The notes: generated by a model not told the origin, from the sequence alone. Shown: positions 7,804 through 17,283, numbered from the stretch's first letter. The stretch: 58,336 nucleotides of DNA from SVFI01 sp045643145 (GCA_045643145.1 JAZUKG010000116.1:1-58336); one strand, 5' to 3'. Made by a program: numbers and translations.

Positions 7804-10224
7804 ATGTTAGCACCGCTTAGTTGGTTAAAGGATTATGTAGATATAGATTGTTCACCAAAAGAACTGGAAGAAAAGTTATTTTCGTGTGGATTTGAAGTAG
7901 AAGAATTAAAAGAGGTTGGAGCAGATATCAGTGATGTCGTTGTTGGTCTGGTGGAAAGCCTGGAGCCAATCCCGGATACACATCTTCATGTATGTCAGGT
8001 TGATGCAGGACCTCATGGTAAATTTCAGGTATGCTGCGGAGCAGACAATGTTTGCGCCGGCGGAAAGTTCCCATTGGCACTGATTGGAGCCAGTGTTTAT
8101 GCAACAGCCAAGGATCATGTAACAATCGAAGGCGTTATGAAGATTAAAAAAGGAAAACTTCGTGGTTATGATTCTCATGGTATGCTTTGTAGCGGAACTG
8201 AATTAGGTCTTTCAGAAGATTTATATAAAGGAGCCGGATATAACGGTCTTTTAGTGCTTCCGGAAGATGCCAAAGTAGGAGCTGATGTAAAACCAATCGT
8301 TGGTTTGGATGATTATATTTTTGATATCGCTATTACAGCAAACAGACCGGATTGTCAGAGCATTTTTGGTATTGCCAGAGAAGTGGCTGCAGTTTTAGGA
8401 AAGCCAATTAAAATGCCGGCTCTTGATTACACAGAAACAGAAGTAAAGAAAGAAGCATTTGACGTAACTGTAGATGCAACAGATCTTTGCCCTAGATATA
8501 TCGGACATTATGTATATGATGTTCAGATTGCGGAATCTCCGGAATGGATGAAGAGAAGATTGGCATTAGTTGGTATCGGTTCTATTTCCAATGTGGTTGA
8601 TATTACAAACTATGTATTAACTGAATTGGGACAGCCAATGCATGCATTTGACTATTCTTTCCTTGAGGGAGAAAAGATTCATGTAAGACGTGCTGCAGAT
8701 GGTGAGAAAATCGTTACTCTGGATGAAAAAGAATTTGAACTGAGCTCAAATAATCTGGTTATCTGTGATGCCAAAAAGCCGGTAGCTCTGGCAGGTATTA
8801 TGGGTGGTTTGAACTCTGAAATTAAAGACACTACAACAGAAGTTTTATTTGAAGCAGCTAAATTTATGCGTGACAATATTCGTAAAAGCTCCAGAGCATT
8901 AGGTCAGTCATCTGATTCCAGTGCAATTTATTCAAAGGGTGTTTATGAATATACAACAGTAATGGCTATGAAGAGAGCTCTTCATTTAATTGAAGAACTG
9001 GGCTGTGGTAAGGTATCATCTACTCATGTAGAAGCCAGTGTAGGTAATAGCGTGGAACCGACTGAAATGAAGGTTAGCATCAAAAAAGTGAATGGTGTTC
9101 TCGGTATTGAAGTTCCAAATGCAGATATTGAAAGAATCCTTACAAATTTAGATTTCAAACCGGTTATTAACGGAGATGAACTTACATTACAGATTCCGGC
9201 TTATCGTGAAGATATGGAAAGCTATCCGGATGTAGCAGAAGAAGTAATTCGTATGTATGGCTATGATCATGTAGTTTCTACCTTTATGCCAACTGCAGAA
9301 GTTACACTGGGTGGATTGAATCTTCGCCAGAAAACAGAACTCAAGATCAAAGAAACATTATGTGCAGCCGGTGTTTATGAAGGAATTCATTATTCATTCT
9401 TCTCACCTTCTGATTTCGATTTATTAAGACTTGAGCAGGATGCCAAGGAAAGAGAAGCCATTTCGCTGATTAATCCAATCAATATTGATTTATCACTGAT
9501 GCGTACAACGCTGGTACCGCAGATGCTTCATGCAATTGCGAGAAATCAGAAACGTGGTATTTTAGAAGGCAGAATTTTTGAACTTGGTAATATATTTATT
9601 CCAAAGTCATTACCGCTTAATGATTATCCGGATGAAAGAGAAACACTTTGTATTGGTTTGTTTGGACAGGATGAAGACTTCTTTACATTAAAGGGTATGG
9701 CAGAAACCCTGTCACATGCTCTGAATGTAGAATTTGGTTATGAGCCTGCAACCAAGACCTATTATCATCCATATCAGTGTGCAAAGATTACCTGTGAAGG
9801 AGAAGATGTAGGTTTCCTCGGAAAGATTACCTATGAAATCATGGATGATTTGGATATGAGAGTACCTGCTTATGTTATGGAAGTAGACTTAAGAGTTCTC
9901 TCTAAATGGTATGGTAAATCACAGGTATTTAAGCCTCTGCCAAAATATGCAGAAGAAAAACGTGATTTTGCTTTTGTAGTAGATAAAGAAATGACCTGTG
10001 GTGCGATTGAAGAAGTAATCAAAAAAGCTTGTGCTTATATCACAGATATCAAGCTGTTCGATGTATACGAAGGTGCTCAGGTTGGTTTGGGCAAGAAGAG
10101 CATGGCATTTAATGTAGTATTCACACCAAAGGATGAAGAATTTAATACAGAGATGGTTGAAGGATTTGTTAAGAAGATTCTTAAAAATCTGGATAAGAAA
10201 CTGGGTATTACACTTCGTTCTTAA
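7804..10224 (+). CDS. pheT: Phenylalanine--tRNA ligase beta subunit
   Basis: 806-aa beta subunit of PheRS. Domains in order: EMAP/OB tRNA-binding domain (~40-150), B3/B4 editing domain (~200-400), B5 domain (~405-475), degenerate class II core (~490-690), C-terminal FDX-ACB anticodon-binding domain (~710-805, ending KKLGITLRS). Length and domain order are complete. It contributes tRNA recognition and hydrolysis of mischarged Tyr-tRNA-Phe. Start ATG follows AAAAAGGAGGCTTATT. It is in operon with pheS and probably queA, 15 bp downstream. Confidence 0.98.
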   Translation: MLAPLSWLKDYVDIDCSPKELEEKLFSCGFEVEELKEVGADISDVVVGLVESLEPIPDTHLHVCQVDAGPHGKFQVCCGADNVCAGGKFPLALIGASVYATAKDHVTIEGVMKIKKGKLRGYDSHGMLCSGTELGLSEDLYKGAGYNGLLVLPEDAKVGADVKPIVGLDDYIFDIAITANRPDCQSIFGIAREVAAVLGKPIKMPALDYTETEVKKEAFDVTVDATDLCPRYIGHYVYDVQIAESPEWMKRRLALVGIGSISNVVDITNYVLTELGQPMHAFDYSFLEGEKIHVRRAADGEKIVTLDEKEFELSSNNLVICDAKKPVALAGIMGGLNSEIKDTTTEVLFEAAKFMRDNIRKSSRALGQSSDSSAIYSKGVYEYTTVMAMKRALHLIEELGCGKVSSTHVEASVGNSVEPTEMKVSIKKVNGVLGIEVPNADIERILTNLDFKPVINGDELTLQIPAYREDMESYPDVAEEVIRMYGYDHVVSTFMPTAEVTLGGLNLRQKTELKIKETLCAAGVYEGIHYSFFSPSDFDLLRLEQDAKEREAISLINPINIDLSLMRTTLVPQMLHAIARNQKRGILEGRIFELGNIFIPKSLPLNDYPDERETLCIGLFGQDEDFFTLKGMAETLSHALNVEFGYEPATKTYYHPYQCAKITCEGEDVGFLGKITYEIMDDLDMRVPAYVMEVDLRVLSKWYGKSQVFKPLPKYAEEKRDFAFVVDKEMTCGAIEEVIKKACAYITDIKLFDVYEGAQVGLGKKSMAFNVVFTPKDEEFNTEMVEGFVKKILKNLDKKLGITLRS

Positions 10225-10239
10225 GATAAGGAATACATT

Positions 10240-11265
10240 ATGAATTTAAAAGATTTTTCTTTTGAGCTTCCGCCGGAGCTGATCGCGCAGGATCCTCTGC
10301 CTGATCGCTCCTCGTCAAGGCTCATGATTTTAGACAAAAATACCGGTGAGATTTCACACAAAAGTTTCAAGGATATCATTTCTTTCCTAAACAAAGGTGA
10401 TTGTCTGGTTTTAAATAATACTAAGGTAATTCCTGCCAGACTCCTGGGTGTGAAAGAAGATACAAATGCTGCCATTGAAGTTTTACTGCTGAAAAGACAT
10501 GAAAAAGATGTTTGGGAAGCATTGGTTAAGCCCGGTAAGAAAATGAGAATCGGTGCCAGAGTTTCTTTTGGTGAAGGAAAGCTCCATTGTGAAGTGATCG
10601 ATGTATTAGAAGACGGGAATCGATTGGTCAAATTTGAATATGACGGAATATGGGAAGAAGTATTGGATAGTCTCGGAGAGATGCCGCTTCCTCCTTATAT
10701 CACTCATAAATTACAGGACAGAAATCGCTATCAGACAGTTTATGCAAAATATGAAGGTAGTGCAGCTGCTCCAACTGCAGGATTGCATTTTACAAAAGAA
10801 CTGCTGGCACAGATTGAAGCAAAAGGTATTAAGATTGCTTATGTTACCCTTCATGTTGGTCTGGGAACTTTCAGACCTGTAAAGGTAGACAATATTTTAG
10901 AGCATCATATGCACTCTGAATATTATGAAGTGACACAGGAAACTGCAGATCTGATTAATGAAACAAAGAAATCCGGAGGTCGAATCATTTGTGTAGGAAC
11001 GACGAGCTGCAGAACAGTAGAAAGCAGCGCCGGAGAAGATAAACTCGTAAAAGCAGGATGCGGTAATACGGATATCTTTATTTATCCGGGATATGAATTC
11101 AAGGTTTTGGACGGACTTATTACCAATTTCCATTTACCGGAGTCAACATTAATTATGTTGGTTTCTGCTTTGGCAGGAAGAGAACATACATTGGCAGCAT
11201 ATGAAACCGCAGTTCAGGAAAAATATCGTTTCTTTTCGTTTGGAGATGCGATGTTTCTGCAATAA
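10240..11265 (+). CDS. queA: S-adenosylmethionine:tRNA ribosyltransferase-isomerase QueA
   Basis: 341-aa enzyme that transfers and isomerises the ribosyl group of SAM onto preQ1 at tRNA position 34, giving epoxyqueuosine. The complete QueA family pattern is visible: FELPPELIAQDPLPDRSSSR at the N-terminus, VLNNTKVIPARLLG, PPYI, RYQTVYAKYEGSAAAPTAGLHF, THVGLGTFRPV-like segment (LHVGLGTFRPV), HxMHSEYYEV, GTTSCRTVES and FHLPESTLIMLVSALAG. It lies 15 bp after pheT, so it is probably co-transcribed from the T-box promoter. No other queuosine gene is in the window. Confidence 0.97.
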   Translation: MNLKDFSFELPPELIAQDPLPDRSSSRLMILDKNTGEISHKSFKDIISFLNKGDCLVLNNTKVIPARLLGVKEDTNAAIEVLLLKRHEKDVWEALVKPGKKMRIGARVSFGEGKLHCEVIDVLEDGNRLVKFEYDGIWEEVLDSLGEMPLPPYITHKLQDRNRYQTVYAKYEGSAAAPTAGLHFTKELLAQIEAKGIKIAYVTLHVGLGTFRPVKVDNILEHHMHSEYYEVTQETADLINETKKSGGRIICVGTTSCRTVESSAGEDKLVKAGCGNTDIFIYPGYEFKVLDGLITNFHLPESTLIMLVSALAGREHTLAAYETAVQEKYRFFSFGDAMFLQ

Positions 11266-11393
11266 TGAATAAAAATAAGCTCGATTCATTTACATTTTTA
11301 GTTAAAAAATATACTATTTTTAGTGCGTTTTGTTAAATTAAACAAAGAATGGTGTTATAAAGCACGTTTATGCTACGAAATGCACAAAAAGCA

Positions 11394-11423
11394 CTTGATA
11401 TTTCGAAAAGTATCAAGTATAAT
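11394..11423 (+). promoter_or_regulatory. Promoter of the PilZ gene with a dyad covering -35 and spacer
   Basis: TTGATA (11395-11400), a 17-bp spacer and TATAAT (11418-11423). CTTGATA (11394-11400) and TATCAAG (11411-11417) form a perfect 7-bp inverted repeat that includes the whole -35 box and ends directly at the -10, a layout expected of a repressor operator. Confidence 0.65.
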
Positions 11424-11466
11424 AAAGAAGCATACAAAAAATGCATACAGAAAGTGAAGATAAGAT

Positions 11467-11808
11467 ATGGATGATAGGAGAAAAAACAGAAGAATTGAAT
11501 TAGAGGCTAAGCTAATCATTAAAAGACTTGATTCAGGAATGACATCTCAGGAGGTTAGTATTGAAGTTTTGGATGTTTCAAAGAGCGGAATCGGATTTAC
11601 ATGTGTGAAACCTCTTGAAATCGGAGCTGTTTATGAAGCTTACTTAACAATTTGGACGAAAGAAACAATTCATGCATTTATCGAAATTGTTCGTATTGTG
11701 AAAGAATCAGATACTTTTGCATACGGAGGTATTTTCATTGGTATGCCGGAGATGGATGCAGCCAGAATTGAAGTGTATGACACGATTCATTCTCAGGCAA
11801 CAGAATAA
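11467..11808 (+). CDS. PilZ domain protein (c-di-GMP receptor)
   Basis: 113-aa single-domain PilZ protein. The c-di-GMP-binding signature is present: an N-terminal RRKNRR (RxxxR) and DVSKSG (D/NxSxxG) followed by IGFTC. Free-standing PilZ proteins bind c-di-GMP and signal to partners. It starts a probable three-gene unit with the zinc-ribbon/SHOCT protein (23 bp downstream) and the acyltransferase. A GGDEF protein is encoded at 34.5 kb, so the ligand is plausibly made by this organism. RBS is weak (AGATAAGAT). The target is unknown. Confidence 0.85.
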   Translation: MDDRRKNRRIELEAKLIIKRLDSGMTSQEVSIEVLDVSKSGIGFTCVKPLEIGAVYEAYLTIWTKETIHAFIEIVRIVKESDTFAYGGIFIGMPEMDAARIEVYDTIHSQATE

Positions 11809-11831
11809 AAATGTAAAGGAGATTGGTGATT

Positions 11832-12374
11832 ATGCTTTGTAGTGTTTGTGGAAAGGATTCCCTCGGAGAAGTTTGTAACACCTGTATTCGTTCGGAAGAA
11901 AACTTTTATTCAAAAGAGTGGACCTATGTAGAAGGATTAATTGTTAAGAAAAAAGAAGATTTTAAAGTTGTTGTATCGAATGCCAGAATTAGTGGTACTG
12001 CAGTTATCAGTACAGCTGCATCAGGTATGAACTCAAAGGTCGATAACTTTAGTCATTATATTGGCGGTGTATTAGAAACAGGTTCATCCAGTTATAATGG
12101 AAAGCCTGCGCCTATGATTCATATTAAAAACAGCGGTGGTATGGAAAGATATTTATTATTCCCACAGATTGCCGATGAATCTACATTATTTGCAGCCGTA
12201 GAAAAGGCAAAAGCAGCACCGTTAGCCGGAGGCGCAGCAACACCTTCACCTGCACCAAAAGCATCGCTTACATCTGAAATGCAGGAAAAATTAAACAAGC
12301 TTGAGTTATTAAAATCAAGCGGTATCTTGTCAGAAGATGAGTACTTAAAAGAAAAAGTAAAATTAGGATTATAA
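11832..12374 (+). CDS. Zinc-ribbon and SHOCT domain protein of unknown function
   Basis: A 180-aa protein with an N-terminal four-cysteine zinc ribbon (CSVCG...CNTC, residues ~3-17), a central beta-rich domain (~25-130), an Ala/Pro-rich linker (~135-155) and a C-terminal SHOCT helix pair (EMQEKLNKLELLKSSGILSE, then DEYLKEK). SHOCT is a short oligomerisation-type module, often at the ends of membrane or stress proteins. A TTG at 11823 is in frame but abuts the RBS (AAAGGAG); ATG 11832 has proper spacing. It sits between the PilZ and acyltransferase genes. Confidence 0.7.
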   Translation: MLCSVCGKDSLGEVCNTCIRSEENFYSKEWTYVEGLIVKKKEDFKVVVSNARISGTAVISTAASGMNSKVDNFSHYIGGVLETGSSSYNGKPAPMIHIKNSGGMERYLLFPQIADESTLFAAVEKAKAAPLAGGAATPSPAPKASLTSEMQEKLNKLELLKSSGILSEDEYLKEKVKLGL

Positions 12375-12378
12375 GTTC

Positions 12379-13344
12379 ATGAAATCTAATTTAAGTGAAA
12401 AACCAAGCAGAGATTATACAGTGGAACTATGGAGGTTTCTATTCTGTATTGTCGTGCTTGGTTTTCATTTTTTTTCAAAGATTGATCTAAAACCGTTCAA
12501 AGCTGGTTATTTGGGCGTTGAGTTTTTCTTTTTATTATCCGGATATGGTGTGTATATGTTTTATCAAAAGCATATGAGCGGAAAATGTATATTGGATCGA
12601 TTCGATGCCTTTGTAAAGTATATTGGTCAGAGAATTATCAGATTGTATCCCCTGTATTTTTTGAGCGTGTTATCCATGTTGATCGTTAAAATGTTCTTAT
12701 TACATTGGAGCATTGGAGATACGATGGCTTATATAAAAACACAATGGGCAGAATGGTTTTGGCTGCAATGCGGACCATTAGGAGGGGAAGTGCTGATTAG
12801 TGCAAATTGGTACGTGCCTTCATTGTTTTGGTCCAGTATTCTTTTAGTTTTACTGATGGTAATCTTTGATCAGCTTGGTGTATGGATTCTTTGCCCTTTG
12901 ATATCGCTGGGAATCTATACGTATTTTTATAGATTGATTCATAAAATTGATGTTATTTTTTCATATTATGCAGTTATGAGAGCAATTGCCGGTGTAGGAC
13001 TTGGAATCTTTTTGGGTGCTTTGATTACGTGGTGTATGAAAAAGTTAACCGATACAAATATTTCTGAGAAATTCTTACATGATATCAGACTTTTTTGCTT
13101 TGTGATTGGAAATCTGATGCTTACCTTTGTACTGGTATATGTGCATCTGGGACATAGAAGCGGATGGGATTATGCGATTATTGCATTATATTTTATTGCA
13201 ATTTTCCTGCTTCTGTTTGGAAAGATGAAAACAAGTGATAAATGGAATGTTGTATTTGGAAAGCTTGGTAAAATGACATATCCAATTTATTTATTTCAAA
13301 TGCCGGCGATAGAAGTCATCCTTTTTGTTTTTGGATTGAAATAA
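12379..13344 (+). CDS. Acyltransferase family 3 membrane protein (OafA/YrhL-like)
   Basis: A 321-aa polytopic membrane protein with about ten hydrophobic segments. The N-terminal signature VELWRFLFCIVVLGFHF has the RF...H pattern of acyltransferase-3 proteins, followed by GYLGVEFFFLLSGYGVY and the RIIRLYPLYFLS loop. These proteins transfer acetyl or other acyl groups to extracytoplasmic polysaccharide. The substrate is unknown. It begins 4 bp after the SHOCT gene with a weak RBS, suggesting coupled translation and a possible link to PilZ/c-di-GMP control of envelope modification (inference). Confidence 0.85.
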   Translation: MKSNLSEKPSRDYTVELWRFLFCIVVLGFHFFSKIDLKPFKAGYLGVEFFFLLSGYGVYMFYQKHMSGKCILDRFDAFVKYIGQRIIRLYPLYFLSVLSMLIVKMFLLHWSIGDTMAYIKTQWAEWFWLQCGPLGGEVLISANWYVPSLFWSSILLVLLMVIFDQLGVWILCPLISLGIYTYFYRLIHKIDVIFSYYAVMRAIAGVGLGIFLGALITWCMKKLTDTNISEKFLHDIRLFCFVIGNLMLTFVLVYVHLGHRSGWDYAIIALYFIAIFLLLFGKMKTSDKWNVVFGKLGKMTYPIYLFQMPAIEVILFVFGLK

Positions 13345-13360
13345 AATATGATTTAGAATA

Positions 13361-13401
13361 AAAACAGCTGATTGAGAGGTTTTCTCAACAGCTGTTTTTT
13401 T
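13361..13401. terminator. Bidirectional terminator between acyltransferase and aroA
   Basis: AAAACAGCTG-A-TTGAGA pairs with TCTCAACAGCTGTTTT; A tract and T tract flank it, so it can serve both convergent genes. Confidence 0.85.
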
Positions 13402-13419
13402 AGTGCCATTATTTATTGT

Positions 13420-14697
13420 TTATTTTGTGAGATTGTATAAATCATCATAGAAAGTAGGATATGAGATTTTCACACAATCCGCATCCTTCATATCGATTTC
13501 GTCATCAATACAAAGAGCAGCTACTGCAAAGCTCATTGCAATTCTGTGATCCAAATACGAATCTAACTGACCGCCATGAAGTGGTTTTCCGCCATTAATA
13601 ATCATTCCGTCCTCTGTAGCAGTAATGTCGCAGCCCAGTTTTTGGAGGTTTTCTGTCATAACCATGATACGGTCAGATTCTTTCACCTTTAATTCTTTTG
13701 CATCTTTAATAATTGTCTGTCCGTTTGCAAAAGCTGCCATGATAGCAATAACCGGAATTTCATCAATCAGAGTTGGGATGATTTCTCCGCCAACGGTAGT
13801 TCCGTTTAAACCGGAACTTTTTACGAGAAGATCAGCAATCGGTTCACCGGCATCTACTCGTTCGTTTAATAATTCAATGTTGCCGCCCATAGCCTTGGCA
13901 ATCTTGATAATTCCGTCTCTGGTAGGATTGATACCTACATTTTTGATGAGTACTTCCGCATTTGGAACAATCAGTCCGGCAGCAATAAAATATGCAGCAG
14001 AAGAAATGTCTCCCGGTACGCTGATTTCCAAAGCTCTTAGATCCGGCTCCGGATAAATGGTTGCTGTGGTACCTTGGGATTCAACCTTGGCACCAAAGCC
14101 TGAAAGCATCAGTTCTGTATGGTTGCGACTGACAACCGGTTCTGTAACGCTGGTCTTATCATTGGCATAAAGGCCTGCTAATAATACAGAAGATTTTACC
14201 TGTGCAGAAGCAACAGGAGAATTGTAATGTATTCCGTTTAAGTTTTTACCGTTAATAATCAAAGGAGTACAGTCATTTCCATTCTGGCTCTGAATATCTG
14301 CGCCCATCATAGACAGAGGAGTGATAATTCTCTTCATTGGTCTTTTACAGATTGATTCATCACCTGTCAAAGTTGTGGTAAATGGCTGCGCGGCTAAAAT
14401 ACCTGAGATGAGTCTGGTGGTTGTTCCGCTGTTTCCGGTATAAAGGATTTCACTCGGTGCAGTCAGGCCATGAAGACCTTTTCCGTGAATTAAAATTTCC
14501 TCCGGCTTGTTTTCAATCTGAATGCCCAGCTTTTCAAAGCAGGAGATAGTAGATAAGCAGTCAGCGCCCTGCAGGAAGTGAGTTACTTTTGTAGTTCCTT
14601 TTGCGAGTGCACCGAACATAATGCTTCTATGTGAAATGGATTTATCACCGGGAACGGCGATTTCACCCTTTAATGATTTGGCATTTTGAAATATCAT
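13420..14697 (-). CDS. aroA: 3-phosphoshikimate 1-carboxyvinyltransferase (EPSP synthase)
   Basis: 425-aa enzyme joining shikimate-3-phosphate and PEP in chorismate synthesis. Key segments: GDKSISHR (residues ~18-25), GNSGTTTRLISGILA, GDESICKRPMKRI, SAQVKSSVLLAGL, and KVKESDRI near the C-terminus, then LDHRIAMSFAVAA. Length is normal. It is a lone minus-strand gene, divergent from the EF-G-like gene and convergent with the acyltransferase. The start ATG follows GGAAAGGATTACAGT on the minus strand. A TATAAT is ~30 bp upstream and a perfect GATAAAATTTTATC palindrome (14745-14758) lies just behind it. Confidence 0.97.
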   Translation of the reverse strand: MIFQNAKSLKGEIAVPGDKSISHRSIMFGALAKGTTKVTHFLQGADCLSTISCFEKLGIQIENKPEEILIHGKGLHGLTAPSEILYTGNSGTTTRLISGILAAQPFTTTLTGDESICKRPMKRIITPLSMMGADIQSQNGNDCTPLIINGKNLNGIHYNSPVASAQVKSSVLLAGLYANDKTSVTEPVVSRNHTELMLSGFGAKVESQGTTATIYPEPDLRALEISVPGDISSAAYFIAAGLIVPNAEVLIKNVGINPTRDGIIKIAKAMGGNIELLNERVDAGEPIADLLVKSSGLNGTTVGGEIIPTLIDEIPVIAIMAAFANGQTIIKDAKELKVKESDRIMVMTENLQKLGCDITATEDGMIINGGKPLHGGQLDSYLDHRIAMSFAVAALCIDDEIDMKDADCVKISYPTFYDDLYNLTK

Positions 14698-14744
14698 ACT
14701 GTAATCCTTTCCGTATGTTTTTGCTTAATTATACTATAAAAATC

Positions 14745-14758
14745 GATAAAATTTTATC
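14745..14758. promoter_or_regulatory. Perfect palindrome in the aroA / EF-G-like intergenic region
   Basis: GATAAAATTTTATC is a perfect 14-bp palindrome about 15 bp upstream of the aroA -10 (TATAAT, minus strand). It could be an operator at the -35 region; no regulator is assigned. Confidence 0.35.
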
Positions 14759-14806
14759 ACTTTAAAGTGGAGGTGTCAATTTTTGGTTATTTTTACAGAT
14801 AAAGTG

Positions 14807-14835
14807 TTGAAAATATGGAAAGAATTTAGTAAAAT
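14807..14835 (+). promoter_or_regulatory. Promoter of the EF-G-like gene
   Basis: TTGAAA (14807-14812), 17 bp, TAAAAT (14830-14835), leaving a leader of about 145 nt before the ATG at 14987. Confidence 0.55.
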
Positions 14836-14986
14836 AGTAGACAGAAAGCAAATTGTCTGTAAATTCAGTTGTTTTATTCGATAATTCAGACACGAAGAAG
14901 GACTGAATGATTAGAAATAATGACAAATAGATCAGATAATGAGCCGATAATAACTGCAGGGGTGCAGCAAACGGAGGTATTGGGTT

Positions 14987-17077
14987 ATGAATATTTACAC
15001 AACGGACAAGATTCGAAATGTGGTTCTGCTTGGACATGGGGGAAGCGGAAAAACAACGTTAACTGAGTCGATGGCTTACCTGGGCGGTATTACATCTCGT
15101 ATGGGTAATGTTACGGACAAGAACACAGTAAGTGATTACGGAAAAGAAGAACAGAAAAGACAGTTCTCAATCTCAACATCCGTTGTTCCGATTGAATGGG
15201 AAGATACCAAGATTAATATTTTAGATACACCCGGTTACTTTGATTTTATAGGTGAAGTTGAACAGGCAATCAGCGCAGCCGATGTTGCGGTTATTGTTGT
15301 TAGTGGAAAGAACGGAATAGAAGTCGGAACATTGAAAGCATGGGAACTTTGTGAAAAATACAATTTACCTCGTATGATTTATGTTTCTGAAATGGACAAT
15401 GACAAGGCCAGCTTTAAACAGGTTGTAGAAGACTTGGTTGAAATGTTTGGTAAAAAGATTGCACCGTTCCATTTCCCAATTCGTGAAAATGAAAAGTTTG
15501 TAGGATATGTAAATATTGTTTCAAAAACAGGTAACAGATGGCAGGGCAAGGAGGTTGTTCCTTGTGATATTCCGGAATATCTGGATGAATATTTGGATAA
15601 TTATCGTGAAACCTTGATGGAAGCTGTAGCAGAAACTTCTGAAGAAATGATGGATCGTTATTTCGCAGGAGAAGAATTCTCAGAAGCTGAAATCAGAGCA
15701 GCCCTTAGAAATAATGTAATTGACGGAACCATCGTTCCGATTACCATGGGTTCGAGTGTATTATGTCAGGGTGTATTTACCTTGTTAGATGATATCGTAA
15801 AATACATGCCTAGCCCGGAAAACAGACAGATTGCAGGTATTAACTTAAAGACAAATGAAATTTTTGAAGCGAATTATGATTTCTCTAAATCGAAATCTGC
15901 TTATGTTTTCAAAACCATTGTAGATCCGTTTATCGGAAAGTATTCGTTGATTAAAGTTTGTTCCGGTGTATTAAAATCAGATGATTTGATTTACAACAAG
16001 GATAAGGATATAGAAGAAAAGGTAAGTAAACTTTATGTGCTTCAGGGATCTAAACCAATTGAAGTAAAAGAACTTCATGCAGGTGATATCGGTGCTCTGG
16101 CAAAACTCTCAGCAGCGAGAACCGGAAATAGTTTATCTACCAAAGCAAATCCGATTCAATTTGCAAAAGCTGAAATTTCAAAACCTTATACATATATGAG
16201 ATACAAGGTGGCGAATAAAGCAGATATTGATAAAGCAGCTCAGGCACTTCAGAAATTAAGTCATGAAGATCAGACTCTTAAGCTGGTTAATGATACAGAA
16301 AACAGCCAGATGCTGATTTATGGTATCGGTGATATGCAGCTTGAAATTATCAAGAGTCGTTTATTGAATGAATACAAGGTTGATATTGAATTGTCAAAAC
16401 CAAAAGTAGCTTATAAGGAAACCATTCGTAAAAACTCTGATGTTGAAGCAAAGTATAAGAAACAGTCCGGTGGTCATGGTCAGTATGGTCATGTAAAAAT
16501 GAAATTTGAACCAAGCGGTGATTTAGATACAGCTTATGTATTTGAACAGGTGGTTGTCGGCGGTGCTGTACCAAAGAATTACTTCCCTGCAGTAGAGAAG
16601 GGTATGCAGGAAGCAGTTCTTTCAGGTCCTTTAGCAGCATATCCTGTAGTGGGCGTTAAGGGTATTCTGTATGACGGATCTTATCATCCGGTGGATTCAT
16701 CAGAAAATTCATTTAAAAAGGCTGCTATGATGGCCTTTAAAGATGGTGTGTTAAAAGCAAATCCGGTATTATTAGAGCCGATTGCAAATCTCAAAGTTAC
16801 CGTACCTGACAGCTATACCGGAGATGTCATGGGTGACTTGAATAAACGTAGAGGCCGTGTGCTGGGTATGAATCCAGTAAGTTCCGGCTGGCAGACAATA
16901 GAAGCAGACATTCCGGTAAGCTGTCTGTTTGGATATTGTACCGTACTTCGTTCTATGACCGGCGGACAGGGCGAATTCAGTTATGAATTTGTTCGTTACG
17001 AGCAGACTCCGTCAGATGTTCAGGAGAAAGAAGTAGAAGCCAGAAAAAATAAAATAAAGGATGCTGCAGAAGACTAA
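14987..17077 (+). CDS. Elongation factor G-like protein with altered G motifs
   Basis: A 696-aa translational GTPase with EF-G domains I-V (C-terminal RRGRVLGMN and MTGGQGEFSYEF are domain V features). It is a paralogue rather than canonical FusA: the P-loop reads GHGGSGKTTL (16-25) instead of GHIDAGKTT; switch I RGIT is replaced by RQFS (58-61); the catalytic His of DTPGH is Tyr in DTPGYFDF (80-87); and the NKxD guanine motif is SEMD (134-137). This matches the EF-G-like subfamily found beside normal EF-G in many Clostridia, whose role is unclear. It is transcribed alone after a 145-nt leader, RBS ACGGAGGTATTGGGTT. Confidence 0.9.
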   Translation: MNIYTTDKIRNVVLLGHGGSGKTTLTESMAYLGGITSRMGNVTDKNTVSDYGKEEQKRQFSISTSVVPIEWEDTKINILDTPGYFDFIGEVEQAISAADVAVIVVSGKNGIEVGTLKAWELCEKYNLPRMIYVSEMDNDKASFKQVVEDLVEMFGKKIAPFHFPIRENEKFVGYVNIVSKTGNRWQGKEVVPCDIPEYLDEYLDNYRETLMEAVAETSEEMMDRYFAGEEFSEAEIRAALRNNVIDGTIVPITMGSSVLCQGVFTLLDDIVKYMPSPENRQIAGINLKTNEIFEANYDFSKSKSAYVFKTIVDPFIGKYSLIKVCSGVLKSDDLIYNKDKDIEEKVSKLYVLQGSKPIEVKELHAGDIGALAKLSAARTGNSLSTKANPIQFAKAEISKPYTYMRYKVANKADIDKAAQALQKLSHEDQTLKLVNDTENSQMLIYGIGDMQLEIIKSRLLNEYKVDIELSKPKVAYKETIRKNSDVEAKYKKQSGGHGQYGHVKMKFEPSGDLDTAYVFEQVVVGGAVPKNYFPAVEKGMQEAVLSGPLAAYPVVGVKGILYDGSYHPVDSSENSFKKAAMMAFKDGVLKANPVLLEPIANLKVTVPDSYTGDVMGDLNKRRGRVLGMNPVSSGWQTIEADIPVSCLFGYCTVLRSMTGGQGEFSYEFVRYEQTPSDVQEKEVEARKNKIKDAAED

Positions 17078-17109
17078 TAATTCATTATATCAGTTTCTTT
17101 TGTGTGGTT

Positions 17110-17190
17110 CTCAAAATGGCAAGAGGAAAGCGATTTTGAGAGAGTGTGTGAAATGGGAGATGCGTATGCGTCTCCCGTTTCGCTTTCTTG
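17110..17190 (+). terminator. Two hairpins after the EF-G-like gene
   Basis: CTCAAAAT/ATTTTGAG (17110-17117/17133-17140) is followed by a strong GGGAGA...TCTCCC stem extended by GAAA/TTTC (17150-17181) with a modest T-rich tail. The second is a likely terminator although its U tract is interrupted. Confidence 0.55.
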
Positions 17191-17283
17191 ACTTTTGTAA
17201 TACATAAGTGTAAAATTTTACTGTATATGCGCAATTAATTTTTACTTGTGTTAAGTTTATATTATCAAGGGGAAAGAATAAAA

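Noticed and set aside
10221..10631. 136-aa minus-strand ORF
   Set aside because: It is antisense to the queA 5' end with Ser/Phe-rich low-plausibility sequence and no RBS.
13625..14056. 143-aa plus-strand ORF
   Set aside because: It is the antisense shadow of aroA.
17248..17283. Upstream extension of the 548-aa membrane protein
   Set aside because: The extension contains the RBS for ATG 17284 and would place charged residues before the TM signal without its own RBS.
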